Shown piece after piece: positions 17,965-27,872 of a stretch of 39,849 bases of DNA (its first letter is position 1; each line of letters begins with the position of its first letter). Location of the stretch: assembly GCF_014486675.1 (NCBI RefSeq), contig NZ_JACTAC010000026.1, forward strand, positions 1-39,849, in the 5' to 3' direction. The notes beneath the pieces are model-generated. The model was not told the origin of the DNA. It ran no database searches and was given only the letters and a program-made list of their open reading frames with translations. Made by a program: the position numbers and the translations under genes. The stretch comes from Flavobacterium macrobrachii. GTDB lineage: Bacteria > Bacteroidota > Bacteroidia > Flavobacteriales > Flavobacteriaceae.

Positions 17965-18531
17965 ATGGATAACCAACAAAACCAACAGCGAATTAAAAGC
18001 TTATACAAAATGCTTTTAGAAATGGCAACCGGAAATCTAGCGTTTCGGGTAGAGCTAAATGGCAGTGGCGATGAGTTGGACCAATTGGCAACCATGCTGA
18101 ATGAAGTAGCGGAAAAAATGCAAAACATAATTTCGAAATACGAGTTCAAAAAACAACCTTATGATTACTGTACAAATCAAAATACTACTAAACAATCCGA
18201 TGCCGAATTAATTCATAAAGTCCTTGACTACATCAAAAATCATTTAGAAGAACCTTTGCCAACAACTAAAGAACTTTCAAAAATGTCTGGCACTAATGAG
18301 TTCACTTTAAAAGACAGCTTCCGGAATAATGTAAAAACAAGTATCTATCAATTCTACAATGATGAACGACTTAAAAAAGCACAATTCCTTATCCAAAAAA
18401 CAGCAATTCCATTAAAAGAGATTGCGTTGATGTGTGGCTTCAATGATTATCCCAACTTCTACAAAGCATTTAAAAAACGCTACAATTTTCCACCAAGTGA
18501 AGTAAAAAGAGAAAAAGAAAGCGACAGTTAA
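17965..18531 (+). CDS. AraC family regulator with HAMP-like N-terminus
   Basis: The 188-aa protein has a HAMP-like helical segment (about 10-58, with GNLAFRVELNGSGDELDQL), unusual because no membrane helix precedes it. A C-terminal AraC double helix-turn-helix spans about 80-185 (LSKMSGTNEFTLKDSFRN; IALMCGFNDYPNFYKAFKKRYN). It lacks the usual AraC ligand-binding domain. It stands upstream of a MauE-like gene and a DUF6520 peptide gene on the same strand and is the natural candidate to control them and perhaps the facing SusCD operon. The cue is unknown. Confidence 0.85.
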   Translation: MDNQQNQQRIKSLYKMLLEMATGNLAFRVELNGSGDELDQLATMLNEVAEKMQNIISKYEFKKQPYDYCTNQNTTKQSDAELIHKVLDYIKNHLEEPLPTTKELSKMSGTNEFTLKDSFRNNVKTSIYQFYNDERLKKAQFLIQKTAIPLKEIALMCGFNDYPNFYKAFKKRYNFPPSEVKREKESDS

Positions 18532-18626
18532 TAACTTAGTTTGTTGATTTGCAAACCGATATTCCCAAAATGAAATAAGATAATAGTTTTATTAATAGAA
18601 TTTTACTCTACCAATTCTATTAAACC

Positions 18627-20114
18627 ATGAAAATAAAGGTCACCAATCTTAAATCAATCCTTGTAGAAATAATAAGTATTTTACTAATGATACTTTTTGT
18701 GTACTCAGCATTAAGTAAACTATTAGAATTCCAAAACTTCCAAGCCCAATTAGGTCAATCGCCACTTATAAGCGCATACACCGGATTTGTTTCATATTCA
18801 GTTTTAATAGTTGAATTCCTGATCGCTTTACTTCTTGCAATACCAAAATCAAGGTATATTGCTTTGTTAGCTTCATTTGGATTAATGCTAATGTTCACAG
18901 CTTACATAATAGTCATACTCAATTATTCCTCATTCGTACCATGTTCCTGTGGAGGAATACTTGAAGAAATGGGCTGGAAAGAACACCTCATTTTCAACAT
19001 AGCTTTTACAATTTTAGCGGCAATAGCATCACTATTTATCGCAACAAATAAATCCAAAACAAATCTAAAACTAATAATTATTGCAATAATCTGTTCTGCT
19101 GTAATTGTTATTTTATACTTCTATTCAGAACACACTATGCACCGAGAAAACCCATTCATAAGAAGATTTATCCAAGGTGCAACAACCCAAACAGCCGAAG
19201 CAGAACTAACCAACAATTCAAAATACTTTGCAGGAACCGATGGCAAAACCATTTATTTCGGTGACAGTCAAGCACCATTACACATACTAGCTTACGATAC
19301 CATTTTAAAAACCAAGCGTCAATATAAAATACAACTGGAGCGCGAAAACTTTCCTTTCGTTTCAGTACAAGTCCGAATTGCACCTCCTTATTTTTATCTG
19401 ATGGATGGCACTGTACCAGTGATCTATAAAGGAAATATATCCGATTGGAAAGCAAAACTTGTAATGTATGACAACAACTACTATTTCTCAAAAGCCGAAA
19501 TAATTGCTCCAGATAAAATAGCCTTTCGGGCACAACAATTAAAAACGCTTTATAACATTTTAGGGACTTTTACTTTTAAAGATACTTTACAAGTAAAATA
19601 CGCGCCTCAGCTATTACAAAAACAAATAGATGGCTTTTTTGACACCGATGGAATGATGCAGTTTGACAGACAATCGCAAAAATTCATCTACACCTATTAC
19701 TACCGAAATCAATTCATTGTTGCCGACAACAACCTCAACTTAATCCATCGAGGAAATACCATTGACACCACTACCAAAGCCAAACTTAAAGTAGCACACA
19801 TTAAAGAAACAGGGCAACGAAAAATTGCTTCACTTCCAGCAACTGTAAATCAATTAACGACGGTTTCTAATAATTTACTTTTTGTAAATTCAAAATTAAT
19901 CGGACGATACGAGCCCAAAGAAATGTGGAAACAAGCTTCCATTGTAGATGTGTATAATATCGAAAAAAACACCTACCTATCAAGTATTTACATTTATGAT
20001 ATAAACAAAACTAAGTTGAAAGAAATGTTTGTAATTGATAACTATCTCTACGCAGTAATCGGACATAAATTGCACAAATACCAGTTGAATAAAAAACATT
20101 TCATCAACAAATAA
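18627..20114 (+). CDS. MauE/DoxX-like membrane protein with large C-terminal domain
   Basis: The 495-aa protein starts with four membrane helices (about 10-150) of the MauE/DoxX redox-associated type. The motif SFVPCSCGGILEEMGW in a loop carries a Cys pair that could exchange disulfides with a partner. A fifth helix (about 147-165) leads to an extracytoplasmic domain of about 320 residues with propeller-like repeats (YFLMDGTVPVIYKGN, IDGFFDTDGMMQFDRQ, VADNNLNLIHRG). The gene sits between an AraC regulator and a small Cys-containing DUF6520 peptide. Disulfide formation or handling of that peptide is inferred. Confidence 0.8.
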   Translation: MKIKVTNLKSILVEIISILLMILFVYSALSKLLEFQNFQAQLGQSPLISAYTGFVSYSVLIVEFLIALLLAIPKSRYIALLASFGLMLMFTAYIIVILNYSSFVPCSCGGILEEMGWKEHLIFNIAFTILAAIASLFIATNKSKTNLKLIIIAIICSAVIVILYFYSEHTMHRENPFIRRFIQGATTQTAEAELTNNSKYFAGTDGKTIYFGDSQAPLHILAYDTILKTKRQYKIQLERENFPFVSVQVRIAPPYFYLMDGTVPVIYKGNISDWKAKLVMYDNNYYFSKAEIIAPDKIAFRAQQLKTLYNILGTFTFKDTLQVKYAPQLLQKQIDGFFDTDGMMQFDRQSQKFIYTYYYRNQFIVADNNLNLIHRGNTIDTTTKAKLKVAHIKETGQRKIASLPATVNQLTTVSNNLLFVNSKLIGRYEPKEMWKQASIVDVYNIEKNTYLSSIYIYDINKTKLKEMFVIDNYLYAVIGHKLHKYQLNKKHFINK

Positions 20115-20206
20115 AAACATAAAAATCTATTCTGATCAGTAGCAGGAACGAGACTGAAAACCTGTAAAAAAGAGTAAGTCAAAAAAGTAATTAAAATTCT
20201 ATTACC

Positions 20207-20488
20207 ATGAAAACCATTTTAAAAGTGATCTTGCCAGTGTTGGCATTCACATTGGCAAGTGCCGGAGCAGTTAGCTCAAAAAATGCTAAAGTTAAAGAAG
20301 CAAAAAAGACAGTTTCTATCATTGGATTTATACAAAATCCATCAATTGCAAATTGTCTTCAAGTTACGGTAGATTGTACTCCAACGACTACAATCCAAAA
20401 CTGTATGTCTAGTGAGGCAACTCCAAGACGTGTTTGGCATAAAAATGCTGCAAACGCTTGTAGTGTGAACTTGTATAAAGTTCTCTAA
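20207..20488 (+). CDS. DUF6520-type small exported cysteine-containing protein
   Basis: The 93-aa product has an N-terminal signal sequence (MKTILKVILPVLAFTLASAGAV), typical of the flavobacterial DUF6520 family. A short mature part contains four cysteines (Cys46, 53, 62 and 81; NCLQVTVDC, QNCMSS, ACSVN). Such small pre-peptides occur beside MauE-like and propeller proteins in Bacteroidota and resemble the NVEALA peptide families in size and context; their function is unknown. The gene lies 92 nt after the MauE-like gene and is closed by a strong hairpin. A secreted peptide matured by its neighbour is an inference. Confidence 0.8.
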   Translation: MKTILKVILPVLAFTLASAGAVSSKNAKVKEAKKTVSIIGFIQNPSIANCLQVTVDCTPTTTIQNCMSSEATPRRVWHKNAANACSVNLYKVL

Positions 20489-20500
20489 GCAAGTAAAATT

Positions 20501-20540
20501 AAGTATGCAGTTTTCATCTGTAGAAAACTGCATACTTTTA
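20501..20540. terminator. Bidirectional terminator between DUF6520 and S9 peptidase genes
   Basis: AAGTATGCAGTTTTC (20501-20515) pairs perfectly with 20523-20537 across a 7-nt loop, with T/A flanks on both sides. It lies between two convergent genes and can serve both. Confidence 0.9.
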
Positions 20541-20543
20541 TCT

Positions 20544-23156
20544 TTACTCTTCTAAATCAGATTTCATCCATGATGCCTTTGGCTTACCTTTTAAATAATG
20601 ACCAAACCAATCATTCATCTTTCTTAGTAAATCTTCTTGGTTTTTTGGATCTTGAAAAATATGACCTTCGTTGTCATACACCAACATAACATGTTCTTTT
20701 TTTAATCGTCGTAAAGCCGCGTAAAAAGTTTCAGCCTGTCGTGGTTGTACTGTTTCATCTATTTTACCAGCCCAAGTCAATAGCGGTGTATTTATTTTAC
20801 TAGCATTCAGCAAAGGTGAATTTCTATGATAAGCTTCTTGATTATCATAAAAAGAAAATCCCATACGGTACTGCTGATTTTCATAACGCCAGCCATCAAT
20901 TTCATGATCATTGGTATTAATGGTGAAATAATGCTGTAAATTATCAGATACTGCCGAACCACTTATAGCTGTAGCAAATAGATCCGTTTGTGTAATTATA
21001 AAATTAGTTTCATATCCGCCAAAGGATTGTCCAGTGAGTCCAATTCTTTTAGCATCAGCAACACCCATTTCTATTACCTTTTTAGTTGCTGCTGTAACAC
21101 AGTCAACTGCCGAAATACACGAATTTCCTTTTTCAAATGAAATATCAGGTAACAAAACTGCGTAACCATCAGCAGTTAGATTGACAATATTAAACCCAAT
21201 CCCATTATGCAAACTTGGAGTAATATAATCATGCCTATATTTTGAAAAAGTTTCATAAATAAACACAACCATCGGATATTTTTTGCTAGCATCATAATTC
21301 GCAGGATAATATAAAATACCATTCAAAGGCGTGCCTTTACTATCAGTATAATGTATCATTTCCGTTTTTCCCCAATGATAGTTCTTTTGATGCTCATTAC
21401 TATATACAATTACTTTTTGCAAACCATTATTGTCAAATACTAATGTTGGTGGTAAATCAAATCGTTGCTTCACACTAATAAAAGCAGTGCCTTTTTTTGA
21501 TTTTGTAAATTTTGTAACCATCGCATCATCAATAATAAGTTGCTTTGCTTCTTGATTAGGTTTTAAAGTAAAAAATCCATGCGCACCACTTTGCAAATTA
21601 TAAGAAGTTATAACAACTTCTTTCGATAAATCATATATAAAAGTCCCAGTTTCTGAATAATTAAACTCTTGACTATTTGATACAGCAGATCTATCAAATC
21701 GAAATCGCAAGTTCTTTTCTTTACCATTAGTCAGTCGTTTACGTTGTTTTCCATCTAGTGAAATAGCCCATATATCATGGTAATCATAACACAATACAAA
21801 TTTGCCATCTTTTGTCCAATCGGTCTGACCCCAAACACGCAATTCAGCACCTGGATCATCAACCCAGTTATCCCAACTAACATTCAATCCTTGAGTAATG
21901 TTAGTATGTGATTTTTTCTCAATATCGTAAACCCACCAATTACTATTTTTGTAATAGCTTATATACTTTCCGTCTGGTGAAAAATCAATCTGACTATCAT
22001 ATCCACTCTGTTCTTTAAGTACCAATTCTTTTACTCCGGTTCTAATATTCATCAAGTAATAATCCATATCAGCATATAATTTATATTTTGGTTTATACTG
22101 ATATTTATCCGCCACAAGTGCATAATCTTGAGTACCATTCAAAGCAAACCAATTTTTTTGCTCCGAACTAATTGGTTTAACAAGTCTTTCTTTTACAAAC
22201 CAAGCCGCTAAAAATTGCGAATAAGGTACACTTGCTCTCAACTTTCTTTCACGATAAAGCAACTGGTCTTTGGCATGCCAAACCTCAACACCGCCAGAAT
22301 ATCCAGTAGTGTCTCTTGCCACAACATTCGTTATTCCAAAAAATACCTTTTTGCCATCACGAGAAACCTTCAGTGCAATATTTTGATCGGGAGAAATTTT
22401 CATTTGAGACGGAAAAATAGCATCCGAAGATTTCACCGTATATAATTTGGCGGCCACAAAATCATAATAACACACAACCTCATTACCTTTATCAACTCCA
22501 TAAAAAGCAATAGAATTACCATTTTGTTGCCACTTCAAAACTTCAAAAGTTTGCGCGTTTGGTTTCAAAATTACCTGATTACTAAAGGTATTTTTTAAAC
22601 TCAAAGAACCTATCGAACCTTTACCATTTTCAGAAGTTGCATAGACCAACTTTGTTTTGTCCAAATTCCATTCATAAGCCGTTACATTTTCAATTCGCTC
22701 AGTAACTGTTTCATTCTTTCTTATAACTAGTGCACGAGCATCTTCCAAAGTAACCAAATACTGTCCATCAGCCGAATAGTCATACCTACTAACATTCGCA
22801 TATAATTTCTCTGTTCCGTTTTTCAAATCAAACAATACTAATCCTTCCTTTTTGATAAAAGCAAAGCTTATTTCCCCAATAAATTGACCATGTTGCAAAT
22901 TGAGAAACACAAACTTCCTATCAGTTTTAGTATGTACCACAAACGTAGTATCCATATCATTTTCATACGAAAACCGATAACTAACCCAATTGCCTTTATC
23001 AGACAATTGCTCACTTCCCATAGTATGCCACAAACCATAATCGGCTTCGGTTACGTGCTTCTTAGTTAGCACCTGTCCCATTACAGGACAGGGAACTAAC
23101 CCAACTAATAGTATGGCGATCACACCATAAAACGTTGGTAAATAAGTAAACTTCAT
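20544..23156 (-). CDS. S9 family prolyl oligopeptidase/dipeptidyl-peptidase-like enzyme
   Basis: The 870-aa exported serine peptidase has a signal peptide (about 1-28), a long beta-propeller (about 35-610) and a C-terminal alpha/beta-hydrolase domain. The catalytic triad is visible: Ser711 in GQSFGGY, Asp800 in GKIDETV, His832 in NEGHIF. Such enzymes cleave short peptides, often after proline, in the periplasm. Its ATG overlaps the susD stop by one base (TAATG), so it is the last gene of a susC-susD-peptidase operon. The imported substrate is therefore more likely a peptide than a glycan. Confidence 0.92.
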   Translation of the reverse strand: MKFTYLPTFYGVIAILLVGLVPCPVMGQVLTKKHVTEADYGLWHTMGSEQLSDKGNWVSYRFSYENDMDTTFVVHTKTDRKFVFLNLQHGQFIGEISFAFIKKEGLVLFDLKNGTEKLYANVSRYDYSADGQYLVTLEDARALVIRKNETVTERIENVTAYEWNLDKTKLVYATSENGKGSIGSLSLKNTFSNQVILKPNAQTFEVLKWQQNGNSIAFYGVDKGNEVVCYYDFVAAKLYTVKSSDAIFPSQMKISPDQNIALKVSRDGKKVFFGITNVVARDTTGYSGGVEVWHAKDQLLYRERKLRASVPYSQFLAAWFVKERLVKPISSEQKNWFALNGTQDYALVADKYQYKPKYKLYADMDYYLMNIRTGVKELVLKEQSGYDSQIDFSPDGKYISYYKNSNWWVYDIEKKSHTNITQGLNVSWDNWVDDPGAELRVWGQTDWTKDGKFVLCYDYHDIWAISLDGKQRKRLTNGKEKNLRFRFDRSAVSNSQEFNYSETGTFIYDLSKEVVITSYNLQSGAHGFFTLKPNQEAKQLIIDDAMVTKFTKSKKGTAFISVKQRFDLPPTLVFDNNGLQKVIVYSNEHQKNYHWGKTEMIHYTDSKGTPLNGILYYPANYDASKKYPMVVFIYETFSKYRHDYITPSLHNGIGFNIVNLTADGYAVLLPDISFEKGNSCISAVDCVTAATKKVIEMGVADAKRIGLTGQSFGGYETNFIITQTDLFATAISGSAVSDNLQHYFTINTNDHEIDGWRYENQQYRMGFSFYDNQEAYHRNSPLLNASKINTPLLTWAGKIDETVQPRQAETFYAALRRLKKEHVMLVYDNEGHIFQDPKNQEDLLRKMNDWFGHYLKGKPKASWMKSDLEE

Positions 23157-24535
23157 TAATAGCCGGGATTTTGAGTTAGGTTCGGATTAGCCAATAATTC
23201 CGTTTCGGGTATTGGCCAATGAACATCAGTACTATTCCATCCCAATTTCACAATTGGCAAAACAGTATTCAACGCTCCAGTTCGTTTCAAATCAAAAAAG
23301 CGATGTCCTTGTTCAGTAAACAATTCAAAGTGTCGTTCGTCTTGCACAGCGGCAATAATTTCAGCTTCAGTGTTAGCTGTAGTATTCGGCAATCCTGCCA
23401 AACTTCTAACCATATTCAAGTCTTGTTTCGCATTACTCAATTCGCCTTGTCGTGCTCTAGCTTCGGCACGAATTAAATATTGTTCCGCCAATCGAAACAC
23501 TATCGAATACTCCACAGAGGTTCCAGTGTTATTATTTTGCTTGTATTTATTGGCATGATACCAAGTGTCAGAACCATCCGTTACTGTCGCAATCCAATGA
23601 CTTTTTCTAAGGTCATCATTCGCAAACGAATTATACAATTCTTCACGCAATCCAACAAACGGCGGTGGTCCTGTTTGAAATACAAATACAGAACCTTCAT
23701 CCGTATTATTACCTTCCAACTTTGGCGAGAATTGCCAAATCGTAGCCGTACAATCTTTCAAGAATATCTTATCAATATCCGTTTCCCAAACATAGTCTGC
23801 ATTATTCAAAACAGCCGAGGCAGCATTCGAAGCTTCTGCCCAATTACCATTATACAAATAGACACGTGCTAACAATGCCGATGCAGTCGCACGATTAGGT
23901 CGAACGCGTTCCGGTGCAAAATAAGCTTCTGGTAATAAGGCAATCGATTGTTGCAAATCGGAAATAATGTTAGTATAAACTTCCGCTGTTGGCATTCTAC
24001 TGACCAAACGGTTTACTTCATAATCAGTAGTTGTGATATACGGCACATCACCATACAAATTCACCAAGTAAGAATGCACCAAAGCCCTAACAAATAGTGC
24101 TTCACCAATAAACTGATTTTTATCAGCAGTCGAAAGTCCGGTCGAGTTCTGGCAACCGTAAATCACGGCATTGGCACAATAAATCTGCTGGTAACTTTCA
24201 TTCCACATCTGCGATGCCATTGATGTAGTCGCAAGCATCGTATTGTTAAAAATAAACGTAGTGTTATCATCAGTAGCACCATAATAAGTCAGTTCATCAG
24301 CATACAATCCCAAACTTACTCCAGAACCATTAGCGTTTCCTGCTATTAATCCTGTATCGCGTAGCTTTGAATAAATATCAATCATCGCCGCATTGGCTGT
24401 AGTTCTATCTTCAAAAACAGTAACTCCAGTTAGTTGCGAATTGGGCGTTTCAACATCCACAAAACTATCACATCCTACTAAATTCAATAGTAGTACGAAA
24501 CCCAAAATTGTTATTTTAAAATTTTTCATAGTCAT
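23156..24535 (-). CDS. SusD/RagB family outer-membrane lipoprotein
   Basis: The 459-aa surface lipoprotein caps a SusC-type transporter and captures its substrate. The signal peptide ends at a lipobox (LLNLVGC, Cys22). SusD features follow: ELTYYGATDD, TPR-like helices (QFIGEALFVRALVHSYLVNLYGDVPY region), RLAEQYLIRAEARARQG, and the C-terminal RHFELFTEQGHRFFDLKR and WPIPETELLANPNLTQNPGY. A second ATG two codons in is equally usable. It lies 11 nt after susC and is coupled to the peptidase gene. The substrate is not readable; the operon context suggests peptides. Confidence 0.94.
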   Translation of the reverse strand: MTMKNFKITILGFVLLLNLVGCDSFVDVETPNSQLTGVTVFEDRTTANAAMIDIYSKLRDTGLIAGNANGSGVSLGLYADELTYYGATDDNTTFIFNNTMLATTSMASQMWNESYQQIYCANAVIYGCQNSTGLSTADKNQFIGEALFVRALVHSYLVNLYGDVPYITTTDYEVNRLVSRMPTAEVYTNIISDLQQSIALLPEAYFAPERVRPNRATASALLARVYLYNGNWAEASNAASAVLNNADYVWETDIDKIFLKDCTATIWQFSPKLEGNNTDEGSVFVFQTGPPPFVGLREELYNSFANDDLRKSHWIATVTDGSDTWYHANKYKQNNNTGTSVEYSIVFRLAEQYLIRAEARARQGELSNAKQDLNMVRSLAGLPNTTANTEAEIIAAVQDERHFELFTEQGHRFFDLKRTGALNTVLPIVKLGWNSTDVHWPIPETELLANPNLTQNPGY

Positions 24536-24546
24536 ATAAATTAAGA

Positions 24547-27500
24547 TTATAAAGTCAGTTTTACACCAGCCGAATACACTTTCAACGGTGGCAAATAATT
24601 ACTAAACTTAAATTCGGGATCTCCATTAGAATAATTGGTAAAAGTCAATAAGTTCTGACCTTGCAAATACAATTGACATCGAACACCTTTGCTCTTTTTC
24701 AAAGGCAAGTCATACGTCAACGATATGTTTTTCAAGCGCACATACGAAGCATCTTCTATGTTTCCTGTACTCAGTGCATAGCGGAAATAACCATTGATAA
24801 TATCGCCATTAACACCACTAGTAAGCGGCTGTTGTCCATTTGAATTACTCACACTTGCCAACTGATTAACCGCCGTTCCGGGAACACCTGGAGTGGGTCC
24901 AAAAGTTTCTTGCTTCACAAACTGAAACAGAAAATCCAATTGTAGATTTTTATACTTAAAATTGTTCTGCAAGCCACCAAAGAAATCGGGACTTAAATCA
25001 ACAATTTCTGTTCTATCTCCTATCGAAGTAATCACACCATCACCATTCACATCTTCAAACTCATAAACACCAGTAGTTGGGTTCATGCCTGTGTAATTAT
25101 AAACTTTGATAATGTTAATCGGCTGACCAACTATGTAGCGATTAGCATTCGTAGAACTTTCCAATCCGGGATAAGAAACCAATTTATTTCTACTAACAGA
25201 AATATTAAAATTAGTTGTCCACTCAAAATTGGTACGTTGAATGTTTACAGTTCGCAGTGTAAACTCAAGTCCACTATTTTGCACTGTAGCATCAAGATTG
25301 GCATTCAGCGAACCAAACCCAGTCGTTCCGGGCAACGGAATACCAACCAACTGATTAGACGAACGATTAAAATAATACGCAGTAGTTAAAAACAGTCTAT
25401 CTTTCAAAAAGCCAGTTTCCAACGCCACTTCAAATTTCTTATTCGTTTCCCATCCAAACTCGGGATTAAACAACCGTATCGGTTGCAATCCAATCAATCC
25501 TTGATAGGTATTGCCTGATGAAGCATAAGTGTCCAAAAACTGATAATCGCCAATCTGATCATTACCAGTCGTTCCATAACTCGTGCGTAATTTTCCAAAA
25601 CTCAACACTGAATTATCTTTTAAAAAGTTTTCATTCGAGAAAATCCAAGCCGCACCAACAGCGCCAAAAGTCGCAAACTGCTTGCCAGTTCCAAAGCGAC
25701 TCGAACCATCACGGCGACCGGTAATATTTAGTAGATAACGTTCATTCCAATTATAGTTGATTCGGGCAAAAAAGGCTTGATACTTATAAATCGTTTCATC
25801 ACTCAAGTCAATAGTTTTAATCGATGCCGAAGCCAAATCGTGAATCAAACTATTACTCGAAAATCCAAATCCATTCATAAACAATCGATTGGTTTCCTGT
25901 TGCTGAAAAGTACTTCCAACCAAAGCTTCTACTTTTCCTTTTCCAAGAGTGGTATTCCAATTCAATTGAGGTTCAACAATCCAAGTACTTCTATCAGTCT
26001 GACTAACACTCAATCCCGAAAACTCACTTCCTAATCCATAAGCCGGATTATACATCGTATGCGGCTGGGTTCTGCTTTCCGTATTCTTCAAATCCGAATA
26101 ACCAAAACTCGATTTCGCTTGTAAATTCTTTAAAATTTGATAAGACAAAACAGTATTCGCAGTCAAGTCTTTTATATTCGAATCAAATTCCGACAACATG
26201 GTTGCCAACGGATTATCCCAAGTGCTATTCTCCCAATTCAAGTTCCCATCAGCATCATAAAGCGCAGGTGCATTAGGTGCCAAGGTTCGCGATACTGCTG
26301 TCAAATCAGTAGCAGGTTGATTATTCTTTTGCGCAGTATAATTTGCCGAAAACACCAACTTAAATTTGTCATCGTCTGAGGTATGATTCATGTTAAAATG
26401 TGCAGCACCTTTGTTATACTTAAAATCACCAGGAAAAACAGTCGTTTCAGTTCTATAATTCCCACTCAATAAATACTGTGTTTTGGCACTTCCGCCAGAA
26501 ACCGAAGCTTGTAAATTATTAACCTCGGCAGTACCACCAATAAATTCCTTTTGCCAGTCCGTATAGCGGTTGGCATCCCAAGTACCATTCACATCATAGG
26601 CAAAGTCGGGATAAACACTAATGCCATCATTCGCAAATGCCTGTTGGCGCATCGCTAAATACTGTTGCGTATTCATCAGTTTAGGTGTTCGGGTAACACT
26701 TCCAACACTCGTAGAACCATTCACAGTAAAGGTGGTTTTTCCTGCCTTTCCTTTTTTAGTAGTAATCAATACCACACCATTAGCACCACGCGAACCATAA
26801 ATCGCCGTGGCATCAGCATCCTTGAGCACTTCAATACTCTCAATATCCGATGGATTAATAGAATTTAACGGACTGGTCAAACTTGGTGCCGTTCCACTAG
26901 TAGCAATAGAACCAATAGTTTCCGACGAATATGGAACACCATCTATAATATAAAGCGGTTGGTTTCCATCAGCACGCAAACTATTTGTACCTCTAATTTT
27001 AATACTAAAAGCACCACCCGGACTTCCACTATCCTGTACAATATCCACACCAGCCATACGTCCTTGCATAGCCGCAAGTACATTAGTCACAGGTTGTTTT
27101 TCTATATCTTTAGAAGTAATCTTTGATATACTCCCAGTTCGCTCTTTATCTTTTACACTATAATACCCAGCATTCACAACCACTTCCCTCAAAGTTGTTG
27201 CATCTTCCTGCATTGTAACATTGATAGTACTGCGACTGTCAACTGCGACTGCGACTTCCTTATATCCTACAAAACTGAAAACAAGCACATCGCCTTCAGT
27301 AGCAGCTATAGTAAACTGACCATTGGTATCGGTTATAGTATTTATTGGTTTGCCTTTAATTGAGACTGTTACACCATTCAATGCGCCATTGGCATCACTG
27401 ACTATTCCAGTAATATTTTGCTGTATTTTTGTCATTCCGACAAAGGAGGACACGAGCGATAGCGAATTGGCGAAGCAATCTCCTCTTGCTTCTTGCTTCT

Positions 27501-27585
27501 TTTCTCCCGAAGCAAACGTCATTTGAAAACAAAGACAGCACATCATAATAATGCACCTGTCCTTGTACAATGAAAATTTATTCAT
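24547..27585 (-). CDS. SusC/RagA family TonB-dependent outer-membrane transporter
   Basis: The 1012-aa TonB-dependent importer has a signal peptide (about 1-26), a CarboxypepD_reg-like beta-sandwich (about 55-135, ITGIVSDANGALNGVTVSIKG), a plug (about 150-270, RGTNSLRADGNQPLYIIDGVP; IESIEVLKDADATAIYGSRGANGV) and a C-terminal beta-barrel ending in VKLTL. Residues about 33-53 (RGDCFAN ... VGMTK) are encoded by a dispersed intergenic-type repeat that lies in frame between the signal peptide and the sandwich domain. It is first in the operon with susD and an S9 peptidase. Ligand unknown. Confidence 0.95.
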   Translation of the reverse strand: MNKFSLYKDRCIIMMCCLCFQMTFASGEKKQEARGDCFANSLSLVSSFVGMTKIQQNITGIVSDANGALNGVTVSIKGKPINTITDTNGQFTIAATEGDVLVFSFVGYKEVAVAVDSRSTINVTMQEDATTLREVVVNAGYYSVKDKERTGSISKITSKDIEKQPVTNVLAAMQGRMAGVDIVQDSGSPGGAFSIKIRGTNSLRADGNQPLYIIDGVPYSSETIGSIATSGTAPSLTSPLNSINPSDIESIEVLKDADATAIYGSRGANGVVLITTKKGKAGKTTFTVNGSTSVGSVTRTPKLMNTQQYLAMRQQAFANDGISVYPDFAYDVNGTWDANRYTDWQKEFIGGTAEVNNLQASVSGGSAKTQYLLSGNYRTETTVFPGDFKYNKGAAHFNMNHTSDDDKFKLVFSANYTAQKNNQPATDLTAVSRTLAPNAPALYDADGNLNWENSTWDNPLATMLSEFDSNIKDLTANTVLSYQILKNLQAKSSFGYSDLKNTESRTQPHTMYNPAYGLGSEFSGLSVSQTDRSTWIVEPQLNWNTTLGKGKVEALVGSTFQQQETNRLFMNGFGFSSNSLIHDLASASIKTIDLSDETIYKYQAFFARINYNWNERYLLNITGRRDGSSRFGTGKQFATFGAVGAAWIFSNENFLKDNSVLSFGKLRTSYGTTGNDQIGDYQFLDTYASSGNTYQGLIGLQPIRLFNPEFGWETNKKFEVALETGFLKDRLFLTTAYYFNRSSNQLVGIPLPGTTGFGSLNANLDATVQNSGLEFTLRTVNIQRTNFEWTTNFNISVSRNKLVSYPGLESSTNANRYIVGQPINIIKVYNYTGMNPTTGVYEFEDVNGDGVITSIGDRTEIVDLSPDFFGGLQNNFKYKNLQLDFLFQFVKQETFGPTPGVPGTAVNQLASVSNSNGQQPLTSGVNGDIINGYFRYALSTGNIEDASYVRLKNISLTYDLPLKKSKGVRCQLYLQGQNLLTFTNYSNGDPEFKFSNYLPPLKVYSAGVKLTL
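27430..27484. repeat. Dispersed repeat inside the susC 5' coding region
   Basis: The stretch opens with GTCATTCCGA (27431) and closes with GCGAAGCAATCTCC (27470-27483). The same word pair (GTCATTGCGA ... CGAAGCAATCTC) recurs at 27745-27770 outside the gene. It is read in frame by susC and adds about 20 residues after the signal peptide. Confidence 0.65.
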
Positions 27586-27672
27586 AATTTTGGTTGAGTT
27601 AAATGAAACATTAGTTTTGTTTGTCTAGGCTTCCTAACTAGTTTGGCGACGACGTAGGAAGTCTTTTTTTTG

Positions 27673-27772
27673 TCATCCCGTGCGCAGTCGAGGGACAATT
27701 CGAAGTTTAGTTTGTCATTACAACGGATTACGACGTGGCAACTTGTCATTGCGAGGCACGAAGCAATCTCAT
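27673..27772. repeat. Cluster of GTCAT-type repeat fragments upstream of susC
   Basis: Three related words lie in 100 bp: TGTCATCCCG (27673), TTTGTCATTACAACGG (about 27710) and TTGTCATTGCGAGGCACG (27743) followed by AAGCAATCTC (27761-27770). They look like partial copies of a dispersed palindromic family. The rest of the 27586-27870 gap shows no gene. Confidence 0.55.
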
Positions 27773-27872
27773 CATTTTTTCATAGGCACACAGTTTTAAA
27801 AGTTAATAAAACAACTGCGACGCTTGATTTCAGCATTACTTTAAACCTGTGAGTAAACCAATTTTGTAGAAT

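Noticed and set aside
27669..27852. Small open frame in the repeat cluster upstream of susC
   Set aside because: It is made of translated repeat fragments and has no start context or recognised domain.
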